Shown: positions 14,511 to 27,500 of the stretch, piece by piece | How the letters are laid out: each line of letters opens with the position of its first letter | How positions within the stretch are numbered: position 1 is the stretch's first letter | NCBI GenBank assembly: GCA_963693285.1 | Contig: OY848918.1 | Coordinates: forward strand, 20,657,484-20,721,483 | DNA from: Xestospongia muta | Lineage: Eukaryota > Porifera > Demospongiae > Haplosclerida > Petrosiidae | Length of the DNA stretch: 64,000 nucleotides | Direction of reading: 5' to 3' | The notes under the pieces: model-generated | Database searches by the model: none | What the model was told of the DNA's origin: nothing | Seen by the model: the letters and a program-made list of their open reading frames with translations, nothing else | Program-made: the position numbers and the translations under genes

Positions 14511-15589
14511 CTCTTTAACTTAAAATTAATGTCTTGTTTTGAGTTACTATCCCCAGATCACTTTTACTTTACGCAAAGTGGGCAACAATACAAAACTAAC
14601 TAATCTCTACACCCTAAATTCTCATCCTTGGAAGATAACTATGATTAAGCTTACCTTTCACAGTATAAAAGACAATATTATGCTATTAAATAGAACATAG
14701 GAGATAATAAGCAATCTATTCTTATTCAACCTTTAGTCTCAGATATATCCTTAATATCAACCATTAAGGCAAATTATATTACTGCAAATAATGATGTGTT
14801 ATTTCAATGATATAGTTTAATATGTAACTCCTACAATTAATAAAATATTCAATCTAAGGCATACTTGGCAGGGTATACTCTTTGTCTTAACATAATTAGA
14901 ATAATTAGAATACACCAGCTAACAAATATATACTATGTCTATGGAGCTAAAAGTAAATAATATACTTTAATATTTAACTCCTACAATTAATAAAGTATTC
15001 AATCTAAGACATATTTAGCAGGATATACTTTTTGCCTTAAATTAATTACAGCTATAATTAAAACATTGGACTCAGATTAAATATTTAATATCCAGATTAT
15101 CATCATAAATTGTCCTTGTTAAAAGTACTTTTAAATGACAACAATTTTGCTGACTCAAAGTGTTGGTGGTCTATAATTAGTAAGCTACAAGGATGCAATT
15201 TTTAATTATGTTAATATTTTAAAAACATATGAAATACAACATGCCTACATATGCAATTGCCCAAACTCACTCTTAACTATATCTCACCTGACATTCTGAA
15301 AAGATATAGTTTAGGGGCTCATACTTCAAACTCATTTTTCCAGCACTTGTAAAGAATAACGAGGGCAATAATTTGACAATCATTTTCATTTTTATATTGA
15401 GAAACGTACTATATATATTATACATTTTACAGGAATTTTCAGTAGTTCAGGAGTATATTTTGATTAACCTAGATGGGTTTATGTAGTTATTGTAAACATT
15501 TACACAACAGGATTATGTAATAATGCTTCGCATTGAGAAACAGAAGCTTCATACTGTTGCCTTCTGACCAGACCTCCTTTTAAAGTACA

Positions 15590-17435
15590 TTAATAGCACT
15601 GAAAGTGACGACTCAGATAGTGATTTCGATGGTTACATTGAGCAAGAAGAAGCATTGACAGATCTTTTGCAAAGGGATTTACTTGATGACGAGCTAGCAA
15701 AGCTGAATTCTGAAAGCTCTGTACCACAAAGTAACTCTTTAATTCATCTTCAACAACACGAATAAGCTTCCTAGCTCCACCTACACCCACGGGTAAAATA
15801 ATTTTACAAACATACAAAATAATACTAATTATTGTAGTTCATCCATTGGTTGTCACAACTCCAGCAACAGCTATCCCCAGTACTAGCACTATTGCTACAG
15901 CAAGCCTACCTACAGGTAAGACAAGACAATATCTATAATAATAAAGTAACACTAACTTTATAGTTCATGCATTTACTGCATCACATGGGTTTACTCTTGA
16001 TATGACCAACAAACCACCACTTGCTTTCTTCAATCTATACATTACATCAGCAGTAAAAGATATGATCTATCTGGAATCAGTTTGCTATGCTGAACAAGTA
16101 CTTGCATCAATGGAATCTTACTTGCATGATCATCCCAACACTCGTGGCCATGACTGGAGAAGGAATCCAATGAAGTGTGAGGAAGTTGACAAATTACTAG
16201 CCATAATAATCACGATGGGAGTAGTTGGATATCAGCCTGTGAGGTATACATTATAATCTAGGAAATACATTGATATGAATTGCAACTTTTATTTATTACA
16301 CTTATAAATGATTGGAATTTTTATAAGTACTTTTAGGAAGCCCAAAAAATTGTGAATTTGGTGTACAACTTACTTATTTGTAGATCATATTGGAGCAGCA
16401 AATGGCCATTTCATAACAATACCTTCAGTTATATCATGTCTGGCAGAAGGTTTGAATTATTGATGATATACCTTCATTTGAATAATTCAGAGCAACGGCC
16501 TTCCCGAAGTTGCCCAGATTATGACAAGCTTTACAAAATTCGGCCACTTCTTGATCAGCTAACTGAGTCATTCCAGTCAGTTTATGTTCCAAATAGAGAA
16601 ATTGTTGTTGATGAGAGTATTGTTGGCTATAAAGAAAGACTCTCATGGATCCAGTATATGCACAAAAAGCCCACTAAGTGTGATATCAAAGCATGGGTGT
16701 TGGCAGAATCAGGAAGTGGCTATGTATGGAGTTTTAAATTATACTCTGGTAAGATATTATACTTACTGTAATGGTTGTTAAGGAGTTATACAGGAAAGGA
16801 GAAAGATGGTGTGCCTGAGCAAGGGGTAGCATACAAAGTGGTGTATTCAGATTACACAACAAATGGAAGTTTGTGTTTGAAGTGGTCTGACAAGCGAGTG
16901 GTACACATGTTGTCAACCTTCCATAATGACAATATTATACATAAGAGGAGGAGAACCAGAGCAGTAGATAGAGGAGTAGAGGTGATACAGAAACCATAAG
17001 TAATTGAAGACTACAACACTCATATGGGTGGAGTCGACAAGTGCGATCAACTCGTACTATATTATGGATATGCACACAGGTCATGCAAGTGATGGAAGAA
17101 AGTTTTTTTTACACTTACTTGATGTATCCATTGTCAATGCCAATATTTTGTACACCTTTACCATAGCTAGATTTTCGGTTATCATTGGTAGCTGGAGTAC
17201 TAGATGGTCATCAACGACCAGTTGACAGAAGGCACATTGCCCCAACAATGGTACTTCCGATGAGATTGATTGAACACAGATTTCCAAAACCTGTTAAGAT
17301 ACACTTTATGGAGAACGCCCCAGTGTAAATGTGTAAGACCAAGGAAAAAAAAAAAGATCACAAAGACATGTACATCCATGTACATCCATGTTTTAAAGAT
17401 TACCATACTAACTAATATCATAAATACTAAGAATC
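15590..17435 (+). pseudogene. piggyBac transposase pseudogene with mini-introns
   Basis: Much younger than the other piggyBac fossils. The blocks read: acidic N-terminus (SDDSDSDFDGYIEQEEALTD); a Thr/Pro/Ala linker; HGFTLDMTNKPPLAFFNLYI; IIITMGVVGYQPV-R-SYWSSKW; IVVDESIVGYKERLSWIQYM with the first catalytic Asp; IKAWVLAESGSGYVWSFKLY; KWSDKRVVHMLSTFHNDN; DYNTHMGGVDKCDQ with the last Asp; and the C-terminal Cys/His end HPCFKDYHT. Five in-phase introns join the blocks, four of them 44-48 bp (for example 15,730-15,773 and 16,750-16,794) and one of 143 bp. About 80-100 residues carrying the second catalytic Asp are missing after AYKVV (16,845). A TAA at 16,997, a TGA near 17,090 and a frameshift in a T-run at 17,103 finish it. 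It cannot encode an active transposase. Confidence 0.85.
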
Positions 17436-17689
17436 ATGCTCATATACATCAATAACAATCTTTGTGTCTAGATTTTATGTACGCGTGTGTAATATATATA
17501 TACCTGGTCATCAATTGTTGCAAATGTCCTTACAAGGGTCCAAATTGATCATATATGATTTTAATAACACGTAATGAAGAACATTAAGAAGAAAAATACA
17601 AGAGGTAAAACAATATAATTAGGAGAAAGTGAAACTTATCAACACTACAGGCCTTTCTTCTTTGTAGTCCTAGCTACTTATTTCACTAT

Positions 17690-18135
17690 TTCACCCTGGC
17701 CATTGCCATCAATGTACATCATTAAGTACAGAGACATTCTCAAATTGTTCAGTTTATAAGTGGCGTCAACAAGAATTACCTCAGGATACGAATCAAAGAC
17801 GGTCTTCATAATACTGTCTTGAAACAATAAGCCTGTAAAGTGTTGCTAGCATCAGTGAATACATCAACTGATGAACCTAAAAAGATTTAATTCATATACA
17901 TGTACAAGTATGTGAATAATGATATTAATATACCTGACATATCTCTTAACAAGAACGTCTAGATTATTTCCATCCTCTTTACTTACTAGTCCAGTCTGTA
18001 TGTAATTGTTGCTAATGTCTTTCAGTGTAACAACCTTTCCCGCTGTGACACTAAGATGTTGTTGAAGCAACTTCTTTTAACTTTCATCTTCAAAAACCCT
18101 TCTCCTTCCTTTCTGGTTTCACAGTCAAGCATCCG
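17690..18135 (-). pseudogene. MULE/ZSWIM-like fossil
   Basis: On the minus strand: LLQQHLSVTAGKVVTLKDIS, SKEDGNNLDVLVKRYVR, a 58-bp intron (17,878-17,935), then SSVDVFTDASNTLQAYCF, a one-base shift, and KTVFDSYPEVILVDATYKLN followed by LRMSLYLMMYIDGNGQGEIV then a stop. The PEVILVDATYKLN..MPLYL-type string is characteristic of the transposase-like core in ZSWIM1/ZSWIM3 and related MULE transposases. Frameshift and stops make it inactive. It lies immediately upstream of the gene A promoter block. Confidence 0.65.
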
Positions 18136-18177
18136 TTGGCGAGGAAGGTGATCATATATTTCCTATTTAGTAGCAAG

Positions 18178-18545
18178 TAATTGTGTGTGTGATACCTCCG
18201 CCTACTTATATTAGCCTAGTAATTAATCAGTGGGCGTGTCACAGAGTTGTCATAACAACCGCCAAACAATGCGGTCACACAAGAACAGGTTAGTAGATCA
18301 CACTCTATATTGTATTCTATTACTAAAGCGTTGAATATTATTTGTATCCATTGATGTCATATAGTGTACAGTACATACATAGTGTGAGTGTACATCTATT
18401 ACATATAGTAGTAGTTAGTAGACAGACAGTATATTCTATCTTACTATAATTAGGTTACAGTTGATTTAGTTAGTAGAGTTTCCTCATTCCAATGTAGTAT
18501 ATAGTTATTACTATCTATGTCACCTACTTCCTGTATTATCTATAG
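18178..18545 (+). promoter_or_regulatory. Gene A promoter-proximal block, 5' leader exon and leader intron
   Basis: The 110-bp block (..gatacctccgcctactta.. to ..cacacaagaacag) is shared with gene B (50,711-50,825), although sequence to its left is unrelated. It contains GC-rich boxes (gtgggcgtgtc, caaccgcc) unusual for this AT-rich DNA. It ends at a donor AACAG/gttagt (18,288/18,289). A matching acceptor ctatag (ends 18,545) leads into a 48-nt leader before the ATG, so a non-coding first exon is likely. The exact transcription start is not visible. Confidence 0.5.
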
Positions 18546-18593
18546 ACACCTGACATAGGAACACTGACCAACTAAGAACCTAAACTTTTCAAA

Positions 18594-21500
18594 ATGTCTC
18601 AATATAGTCTAGTAAGTCTATAATCTTTCTATTACTATGTCATTATCTCTATATATCACTGTGATACTAACTAAACTCACATATCAATGTTATTGTATAG
18701 ACAGAATATCTTTCTAAAAGATGATCTTTTAGTTGTAAGGGCTGATCTGTATACTCACCATACTACACTACATGATATATGTTGTCTTTATAATAGAATG
18801 ATCAACTGTTCTTGGCAGCTAGTAGTGGAAACATTGAAGTAGTCAAATCTACTATTGAACAAGGTGCTGATGTAAATAATCTATACTGGGTAAGTTGCTT
18901 GATAAGCACTTTTTACTAACATATAGTATACACTTACATGATCTATTTTACATATGAGAGGTGTCTTAAGCTATAAAAGTTGTAAAATTTTGATTTATAT
19001 ACAGTTTTAATCATAAAACATGATCTCAATGTCTTCTTGACAATTAATGAACAATTACATGTTTTCGGAGTTGAGTTTTAAATATGATGCTTTCAATCCA
19101 ACTTGACTGAATTCCTACCAGTATCAACTCATTAAGTGTTAGCTTTCTCAGTAGTCTTTAAAAGATACAAACATTGCTATAAATAGACACATATGTAATT
19201 AATATTGTCTTTATAACAATAAATAGACTCATTACTTGCTGTGTTTGTCAGAGGTAAACATACAAAGATTAATTTCCACATATAACGATTAATTCATATT
19301 CATATATGTCAATAGTATAAAGGATACAATGTAGTCATAATTACATAGATACAAACTTTCAATGTAGTACAAAGACAATATCACATAATCAGTAATTAGT
19401 GTGTATAACCATACTGTGATACAATTTAAAGTAGTAGTCAACAATGTGACATAGTGTACCAGTACAGTCTATGTACATGTATTTCTTTGTATTGTGTTAT
19501 TAATGTTGTCTATATCTTTTAGTGGAAGCATACCCCTTTGCATTATGCTGCAAGGGATGGAAAGACTGAAGTTGCTACAGTTTTAATAAACAGTGGAGCT
19601 AATCTAGACATTGTTAATGTGGTTAGTATAAAATATTTACTATACTACATACTAGTGATGTGTCCATTAAAGTCTCAATGTAATCAACTTTCATTACAAT
19701 ATTGGATCATTTCAACATTTTCATTACATTTACTTCGACAATAATCAATTACAATTACTACTACTTTTCTACAATGATAATTATCATTACTACTTGTAGA
19801 AATGTAAACACCATTAGTTAATTACATTTAATTTTAATTGACCATTGTCATAACCTCATCACAATTGTTTTTAGAGTATTAACCTCTCTATACACATTAG
19901 TAATAACATAATGATTTATTTTACCTATCCTTTGTGTTGTATCATTAGATATAGCTTTATATTATAAAGTGAATTGATCATAAATACCAACATATCCTTT
20001 ATGTAGTACAAGAGAACTCCTCTTCACTTGGCTGCTTACAATGGCCAATCTGAGACAGGTCATATACTAATTAAAGCTGGTGCATCACTGGATCCCATTG
20101 ACAATGTGAGTATTTCCATTAATTAAATATGTTGTCATTACTATATATGACTGTATTTTGTATGTAACGTTGTTATTAATACATGTAATTATGTAGATGT
20201 TTGTGGTTTAAACATCTCCAATAAGTTATTATAATTATGGACATTCCTAAAATAACTACATATACAAAAGTGATTATTGTAGTAGCTATAAATAACATAA
20301 AATGACACAGTGCCTGCAAAAGTACAGTACCAATTTATTTCCTTAGAAGGCAACGCCTACTTTAAATTAAACTAACATTGAAATGGAAATAAATAGGCTC
20401 TTTCAAAGTATTAGTGAATTCTCTTGTTTTTTAGTTTTCACATGCATTTTTTGTAGGATCAAGAATGCTTTTTATAATCTGGATACCCTTCTTAGCTGTT
20501 AAAGCTTGAAAAGATTAATATGACTTCAAAAGTTCAGCATGAACACAAAGCCTTGTACAACTGAAAATTGTTTGCTTCGACAGAATGCATTGTGTTACAA
20601 GCTCAAAATATCTGATATAGCTGTAGCTATCATAGGTGAGATGTATCTCCAAGAAATGTATCTCTATTTATCAAATTTGTTGACAATCATCATGGCAGCT
20701 CAATATTCGGAGAATTTTTACAGATATTGTATCAGTAGAACAATTTTTTTGCAATAGATAAACATGTAGTACCTTAATTTATTATAAACATTTGAAGGTT
20801 AATGTACATAAGCTTTAATACTTAGACTCAGAAACGTTTACATTATATGCTATGTCACCGAATTTTACTTATACCTGGTTGAGTTGAGCTACACAGACAT
20901 GTAAATAACTCTGCCACTTTACGTGCTATCTGTTTGAAACCTGCATGAATCAATTCAACTTCAAACGCGCATTTTATATATAAAATGTGGCTCTCTAGTG
21001 CTACAAGAAAGTAACAACTATAAACTCCATGCATTTTCAATGGTATACCTTCATTGTACTTTAAATCCTACACCTTAGAATAACACTATTCATCTTAAAA
21101 ATTCAGTCGTGTGTCATGTGTCAATTCAAAATTACAGTTCTAATTATATGAACAGATGTTCCATTATAACAATTAATACTATTAAAAATCAGGTATTGTC
21201 TTTTGCAATTTAAGGCAGCTATAAAGCCACCAAACTTCTGAAAGGAACCTTTTAACAAAGAAGGAAGATTGAGAATGCGTAAAACTATTCATCATCAAAA
21301 CTATCGGATTGATTTAGATAATCAGACTGGTCTGATCCACCTCTAACTCCAAGTTATGATGACTCACTTGAAACATTTCGCTTAGCAAAATGTGGAGAGT
21401 TGACTTCTGTTATCCTTTTTTAATACAACATGAAACTTGGCAAGTGTCACTTGCTCTTTGGCCTGGTAGAGGTGGTACATTTTTCATTTGATGGGTACAC

Positions 21501-24500
21501 AATCAAAATCATCAACTAACAGGCATCTGGAGTGTCTGTATCTTTTTGTTGGAATTAAAAAAGCAGCTCCACCAGTGTCAAATGTTTGTTTTCATAGCTT
21601 CCTGATTCTGGCACATGAAACTGTTGTGGCATCAGAAGTTTTTTTAGATGTCCTTCAGTCCATTGATGTCTGTTGAGTTTTTGAAATAGTCATAGACATT
21701 CACAACAACTTCCTTTGTTTGTGACCTCAGTCTCTTTTTCGTTTGCATCTTCATGAGCATGAGAGAAAATGTGATCTGTTCACATGACATTCACATGAAC
21801 AAGTAATAAATATCACTAAAATGTACTTCAGTGATAAGTGCATATATAGCAAGGGTTCAACTGAACTCAACTCAGACAGAGTATAGTAACATCCAGATTT
21901 TGCTAATGATGATTGTTGTCACGTATTTATCCGTCTGCCTACTAAGGGATATGATTGAAATATGTTTGCTAGTGTCAGATATTATAAAGAAATCATTGCT
22001 TTAATGTGTAGTAAATGTAGTACAAATGTGTTTATAATTGTGTATCTACTTGTTGTTCTATCATCTAACAGTGATCATTTGCAAGAGCCATCATTGATAA
22101 GAAGATATAAAAAATTAAATAATAAGATAGAGCAATGACAGCATACCACTTGAACTCTGTCTATTTGTTTATGTACATTCAACTATTACCTACTACTACA
22201 ACATATGAGGTGCTAGTAATACAAGATATAAGCTAGAATGAAATAAAATTATCTCCTCCTTTCAAAAGCAAACATATCACACAATACAAAGAATATAAAC
22301 AACATGTCTGTATTTACTATAACCCTATCATTAAACTATAATTATAGTCAGTGTCATCACTATGTTTATTACATGATATAAGTTAAATGGTTTGACATTC
22401 TAAGCGATAGTGAATTTACTAGGATACAGTTTATTACTTGTAGAAATATGCTCTGATATTTACATTGATAGAAAAATTTTACTCGTATAATAGATTCTTC
22501 TGTTTGTTAGTGACTTATAACAACATGACATATGAGTGAATGTTTACAAACTATTGCTGGTATTATTCCTAACATTTATATAACTGTTATGGCATCTCTG
22601 TTGTAATAATAACTGATTTCTACTGCCAGTGGTCAACATAATTAACTGTAGACATCACTTACAAAGTAGTTCATTCAGAATTGTCACAACCAGATATTTA
22701 GTGTGCTAATTTGATTTATTTTATAGTACACTCCTTTGTAGCATTATACTTTTATACATTCCTGTAAATAGTTTACATTAAATGTTTTAATTTATAATAA
22801 ATCATGCACTTCGTTTATGCCTAGTATTTTACAGTTATGTGTGAAAACTGTATACATTGCAATTTTTAAGATGTTTTTGAATCCCCTTTCTACTACTCAA
22901 GCTCTATCATAAGATATGTTTATTATAGATAATTTTAATAACAAATAACAGATATTATCAATGTTGAATTCATATACAGTGGTTATTACAATCATAACAC
23001 ATAATATACATCATCATATGTTAGACAATTGTAATGATATGACTGGAATGACATTAATGTTAGCATTATATCAATTTAGTATATTCCCTACATTATGTTT
23101 TATTACATAATTATAGTAATCATTATGTTATAATGCTATAGTATAAAATGTCTTTCATGTTCCTTTTATTATAATTTCTTTTATTACATAGTATGGATAT
23201 AGCCCCTTACATGATGCCTGCCGTAGAGGGAATGTAGAATGTGTTGAAATATTACTGTTATATGGTGCAGATGCTACCATAAAGAATAATAAGGGCCAAA
23301 CACCTGCTGACATGATAGAACCTAATGATGTCAATAAAGAGAAAATTCTACAACTAATTGACAAGTCACCACATGGTCAGTATATAGTTCTATACTAATG
23401 TAGTTCATTGTTATTTTCTGTACATTAGAATGTACTTACAATAAAATGTCAATACAATGATAATAATGTAACCTAGTAACATGATGTATACTGCTAGTAA
23501 TAACAGTGTCACTTTATACATGACTATACAATCTGTACAAACTGATAATCAAGGATTACAAGCAAACACTCAGTACTATGATCAAACACTTGTCTTGACT
23601 TCACTTGTAACATAATTATGTATGTATAAATTATATTAAAGTAGTCATATAAAATATACTGTATTAATAATAGATCAAACAAATTACTACTGATATTGTT
23701 TGGAAAGTTATTGAAAGTTATTAAGACATCATTGTTTTGACTGTTAAAGATATGTCAATTATAATAAACAAATTAATATCATAACATATCTTTGAAGATA
23801 ATTGACATTCTATTTATTAAATCATAAACTACAGAGACTTATACAGTCTAATGTTATGAAATCATACATTTATACCAGTTGACAAAGCAATCCTTAATCA
23901 TGAGTGTGCCAGTATTACCATACCTATACGAAGGCTAACATATAGTGTTATAAAGTATCACAGCAATAGTTATATATAGATTGTCCTCTTTTACTTTATA
24001 GATTATACTGGTTTACTTTACAAAGCACTCAAAGAAGGCCGAATTCGATGCAAATACTCAAAGTTATCATTGTCTGGAGCTCCTGGGACAGGAAAATCAT
24101 CTATCATGAAACTTTTATTAAATCTCCCACCACCTACCCTTCATCATAGCACCTCTGTAGCCACTGCTCCTGAAGTAAGAAAATTAAAGACTGCAAGTCT
24201 CATTGCAGGAAGTGAGTCAACCGTTTCTTCTTTTACCAGTCAATTTTGGGAAGAAATTAATACTCCATATGTAAAATGTATGATTGCCAAAGCTATTAAA
24301 ATTGGAGTCCAATCTTCTCCTGTTGATTCCACTACACAACATGAGGATAGTAACAGTTCATCTGATGATGATGGTTCACAAGAAGAAACACCATCAGACG
24401 TCAATGAAGTCACCTCAAAGCTAACACCTCCACCTGTAGCACAAACAGTAAGTGAGATTGCTGAGATCATGCATACTGTAAAGGAATCTCCTGAGCTATT

Positions 24501-27500
24501 CAACTCTCATTGGATTTACTGTGTAGATTCAGGTGGACAAGCAGCCTTTTTGGATATTGCCCCCGCAATATTACGCTATAGTCCAGTTAATATTCTTACG
24601 CAAAAGTTAAACGAGAAGCTTGAAGACAAGCCAAAGTTTTTTTTTAGCTTTAAGGGTCGACAGATTGGAGCCCCTGTACAGCGAGAAATTACCAATTTAC
24701 AGCTACTTGAGTCTTCTTTTCGTTCACTGTCATCCATAAATCAGCCTGATTTGCGCAAAATTCACATTAACTATTCGCATTCAGAGCCTTCCCTTCTTGT
24801 TCTTGGTACATTTTATGATAAAGTAACGGAATGCGTGGGCGAGTCATTGGAGCAAAAGAACGTGCGTTTGTGGTCTACCTTAAATCAATTCAGAGGAGTT
24901 TGTAGAAATTACTGTGAAGCAAAAAAGGAGATAATATTTCCTGTCAACACAACAGCCAGAGATGAGCCTCAAATGAAAATTGCAGGGAGGATTCGTACAA
25001 TTGTTAGCCAATCTTACATTGAAGCAGAAATTCCAGCACGATGGTTTTTGTTTAAGCTTGAGTTAGAGGGCCTTCAGAAAATTACCAAATCAATGGTCAT
25101 CAGTAAAAGGGAATGTCTTAGAATAGGGTTGACTCTTGAGATGGATCGGAGAGACATTGAAGCTTCGTTACTGTACTATCATGATTTAACCATTTTCTTG
25201 TATTTTCCAGCTGTATTACCTAATGTGGTTTTCCTCCATCCTCAAGCCCTTTTTAATAAGCTATCAGAAGTAGTTAGCATTTCTTTTGCTGATGCTGTTA
25301 TCCAATTGGAAGAAATGAATATAGTTCTTCCAGTTAATGCTCATATTCAACTCAAGCATGAAGGTATTTTTACACGTGAGCTACTAGATTGTCTTCCTGA
25401 TGGTTTCTCACTTGATTTTACAGCAGATGATTTCTTAAAGTTAATGGAAGATATATTTGTGATTGCTCCATTGCCTAAAAATGGCAATTTTTTTCTACCA
25501 AGTGTTTTACCCACAACTGCACAGTTAGAGAGTATAAGAGGTCCTTTTAATAAAAGCATTGATTGTTTTGTTTTCACTTGGGATACAAAGCCAATTCCTC
25601 AAGGTCTTTTTCCTGCTTTGGTTGTGGGTCTCCTTAAACGACATGTCACACCACATTTTAATCTTCATCAACCATCAGAGTCTGACATGCAATATCGTAA
25701 TGCTATTCGCTTAACATGTATTGGTCCTGGTGGAGCCGTTTTACTTGTCGATGCTATCTACTGGATGGAGGTATACTATTCTGGTCCTACAACAAAGTGC
25801 TTTACTATCAAAGATGCCATTTTTGAAGCAATCAAAGATGTAGTGAAGAAATTTCAATATAAGCCAATTCTCTCAATACCTCAGGAACGTTTCCTTTGCT
25901 CCATTTGTTCACCTCTGGCAGACCATCTCTGTCGTCCAGATGAAGACAAGAAGATACTTACTTGCTGTAAAGATGGCATGTCAACAAAAGATATTAATCA
26001 AGCACGACAACTTCCCTGGATTGATAAAAATGCAGCTACTGCTGCTGCTAGAGTTAAGAGCGAACTTGGTAAGAGCATTTACTTAAGAGTGTGTACATGT
26101 AATTTATTCCTTGGCTTTTATTGTGCTTACAGTGATTGCAATAATTCGAAAGGAAACAGAACTTAGGTTATTACTTTGTACGTAGACATGGATGCCTATA
26201 TTAGTACAATAGTTGATAGAAGAGATGTAACAAGGTATTTTGCATTGTTATAAAAGGGTGAGAGTGAAGGAGACAGAAGTATATGTGTCTTTTATTGAAA
26301 CTATGAATGTATGATGAAATAAATGAATGCATTTAGAATGTCTTTTTACAAGTATAATGTATATTCATACATTTCATTACGATATAATAGGTTCAATTTG
26401 AACATAGTTCAATATCAATGATACTATTGTCTGTTTTTGTATTGACAAACAATCTTCTAGACTTCCTCTTTTTATTATAATATTATATTAATAATTAATA
26501 GTTTCAGATTATCGTTACTAGCATGATATCATTCAGTTATATAGTCTATTAAGATTAAAGAAAAAAAAACGTCACTGACTATTGTTATTACAGTTGTAAC
26601 TATAGTACAATCCTTAAAGGACGGTTGTGACGAATGATGACATCGCTGTCTCAATTTAATTAGCGGATAATATGATTATGTGATGTTGTGTTCGAGGTAA
26701 ATATTTCTGCCTGCAACTCTTTCAAGAAAATTTTAAACGATCGTTTATAGCTTAGCTATTGTGTCAATAACTGTATGGTTAGTTTTATGATTGTCAGACA
26801 AAGTATTCTGTTGAAACAAACTAATTTTCGTTGTACGAGGTTTCATGGGCGTGATTAGCTTTCGAAGTAATATTGGTTTTTGAAGACTTTTTGCAAAGGA
26901 ATTCACTAAATGTTTGATATATAGAGCATATTTATTGTGATTTCATTATTATTTTAATTAAAGTGGTTGTCACCTCTAAGGGTTAACGATATTTCTATAT
27001 TTGTAGGTCCTTTCCCTTAACTTTTTCCATCATTGATCCTAACTATAGCAGTATATAGGAATAAGAATTATATGGTATTATCTGGATTGTTGTATACCTA
27101 TCAAATTTGAAATTTAATTTAAGGTCAAATTATAGGAAATGTTGTAAAATATAATTAATAATTTCTATAAGGATCATTTTATCTTTATTATAAAACTACA
27201 TCTGTTTTAACACACATTGTTAACAGCCTGGAGACTTGCTCTTACATTAAAGATGTCAATGCTACAGACACAATTTTATTGAAACTATTTAAGGCAGCAG
27301 TAGAGCAAACCTGCACAATAAGTTGTAATTCAGCCATTGTTCATTACACAATCAGATGTTTTCATAGTCCTTGCTTAATTAAGTGTTTTTCTAAATATAA
27401 GAATGTCACTAGCATGAAAAACTGAAACTTTAGTTATCTACATGTGCTCTTCATGCTTCTCTCCCTTCCTGTTTTTCTGTCATTCTGTCATTATGGTTCC

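Larger units (their letters stand above)
14640..18175. mobile_element. ~3.5 kb of DNA unique to unit 1, built of transposon fossils
   Basis: Unit 1 reads aactatgattaagcttacc.. and rejoins unit 2 homology at ..taattgtgtgtgtgatac.., where unit 2 has only about 115 bp (50,610-50,710). The extra DNA holds a tandem duplication (14,815-14,900 and 14,965-15,050), a piggyBac pseudogene and a MULE/ZSWIM-like fossil. The left junction falls at a TTAA (14,643-14,646), the piggyBac target, but I cannot define matching termini. Confidence 0.5.

Noticed and set aside
20855..21040. Minus-strand 61-codon frame in the intron 4 insertion
   Set aside because: No motif recognised and not connected to the transposase blocks at 21,240-21,760 in a consistent frame. 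Left as unexplained insertion DNA.
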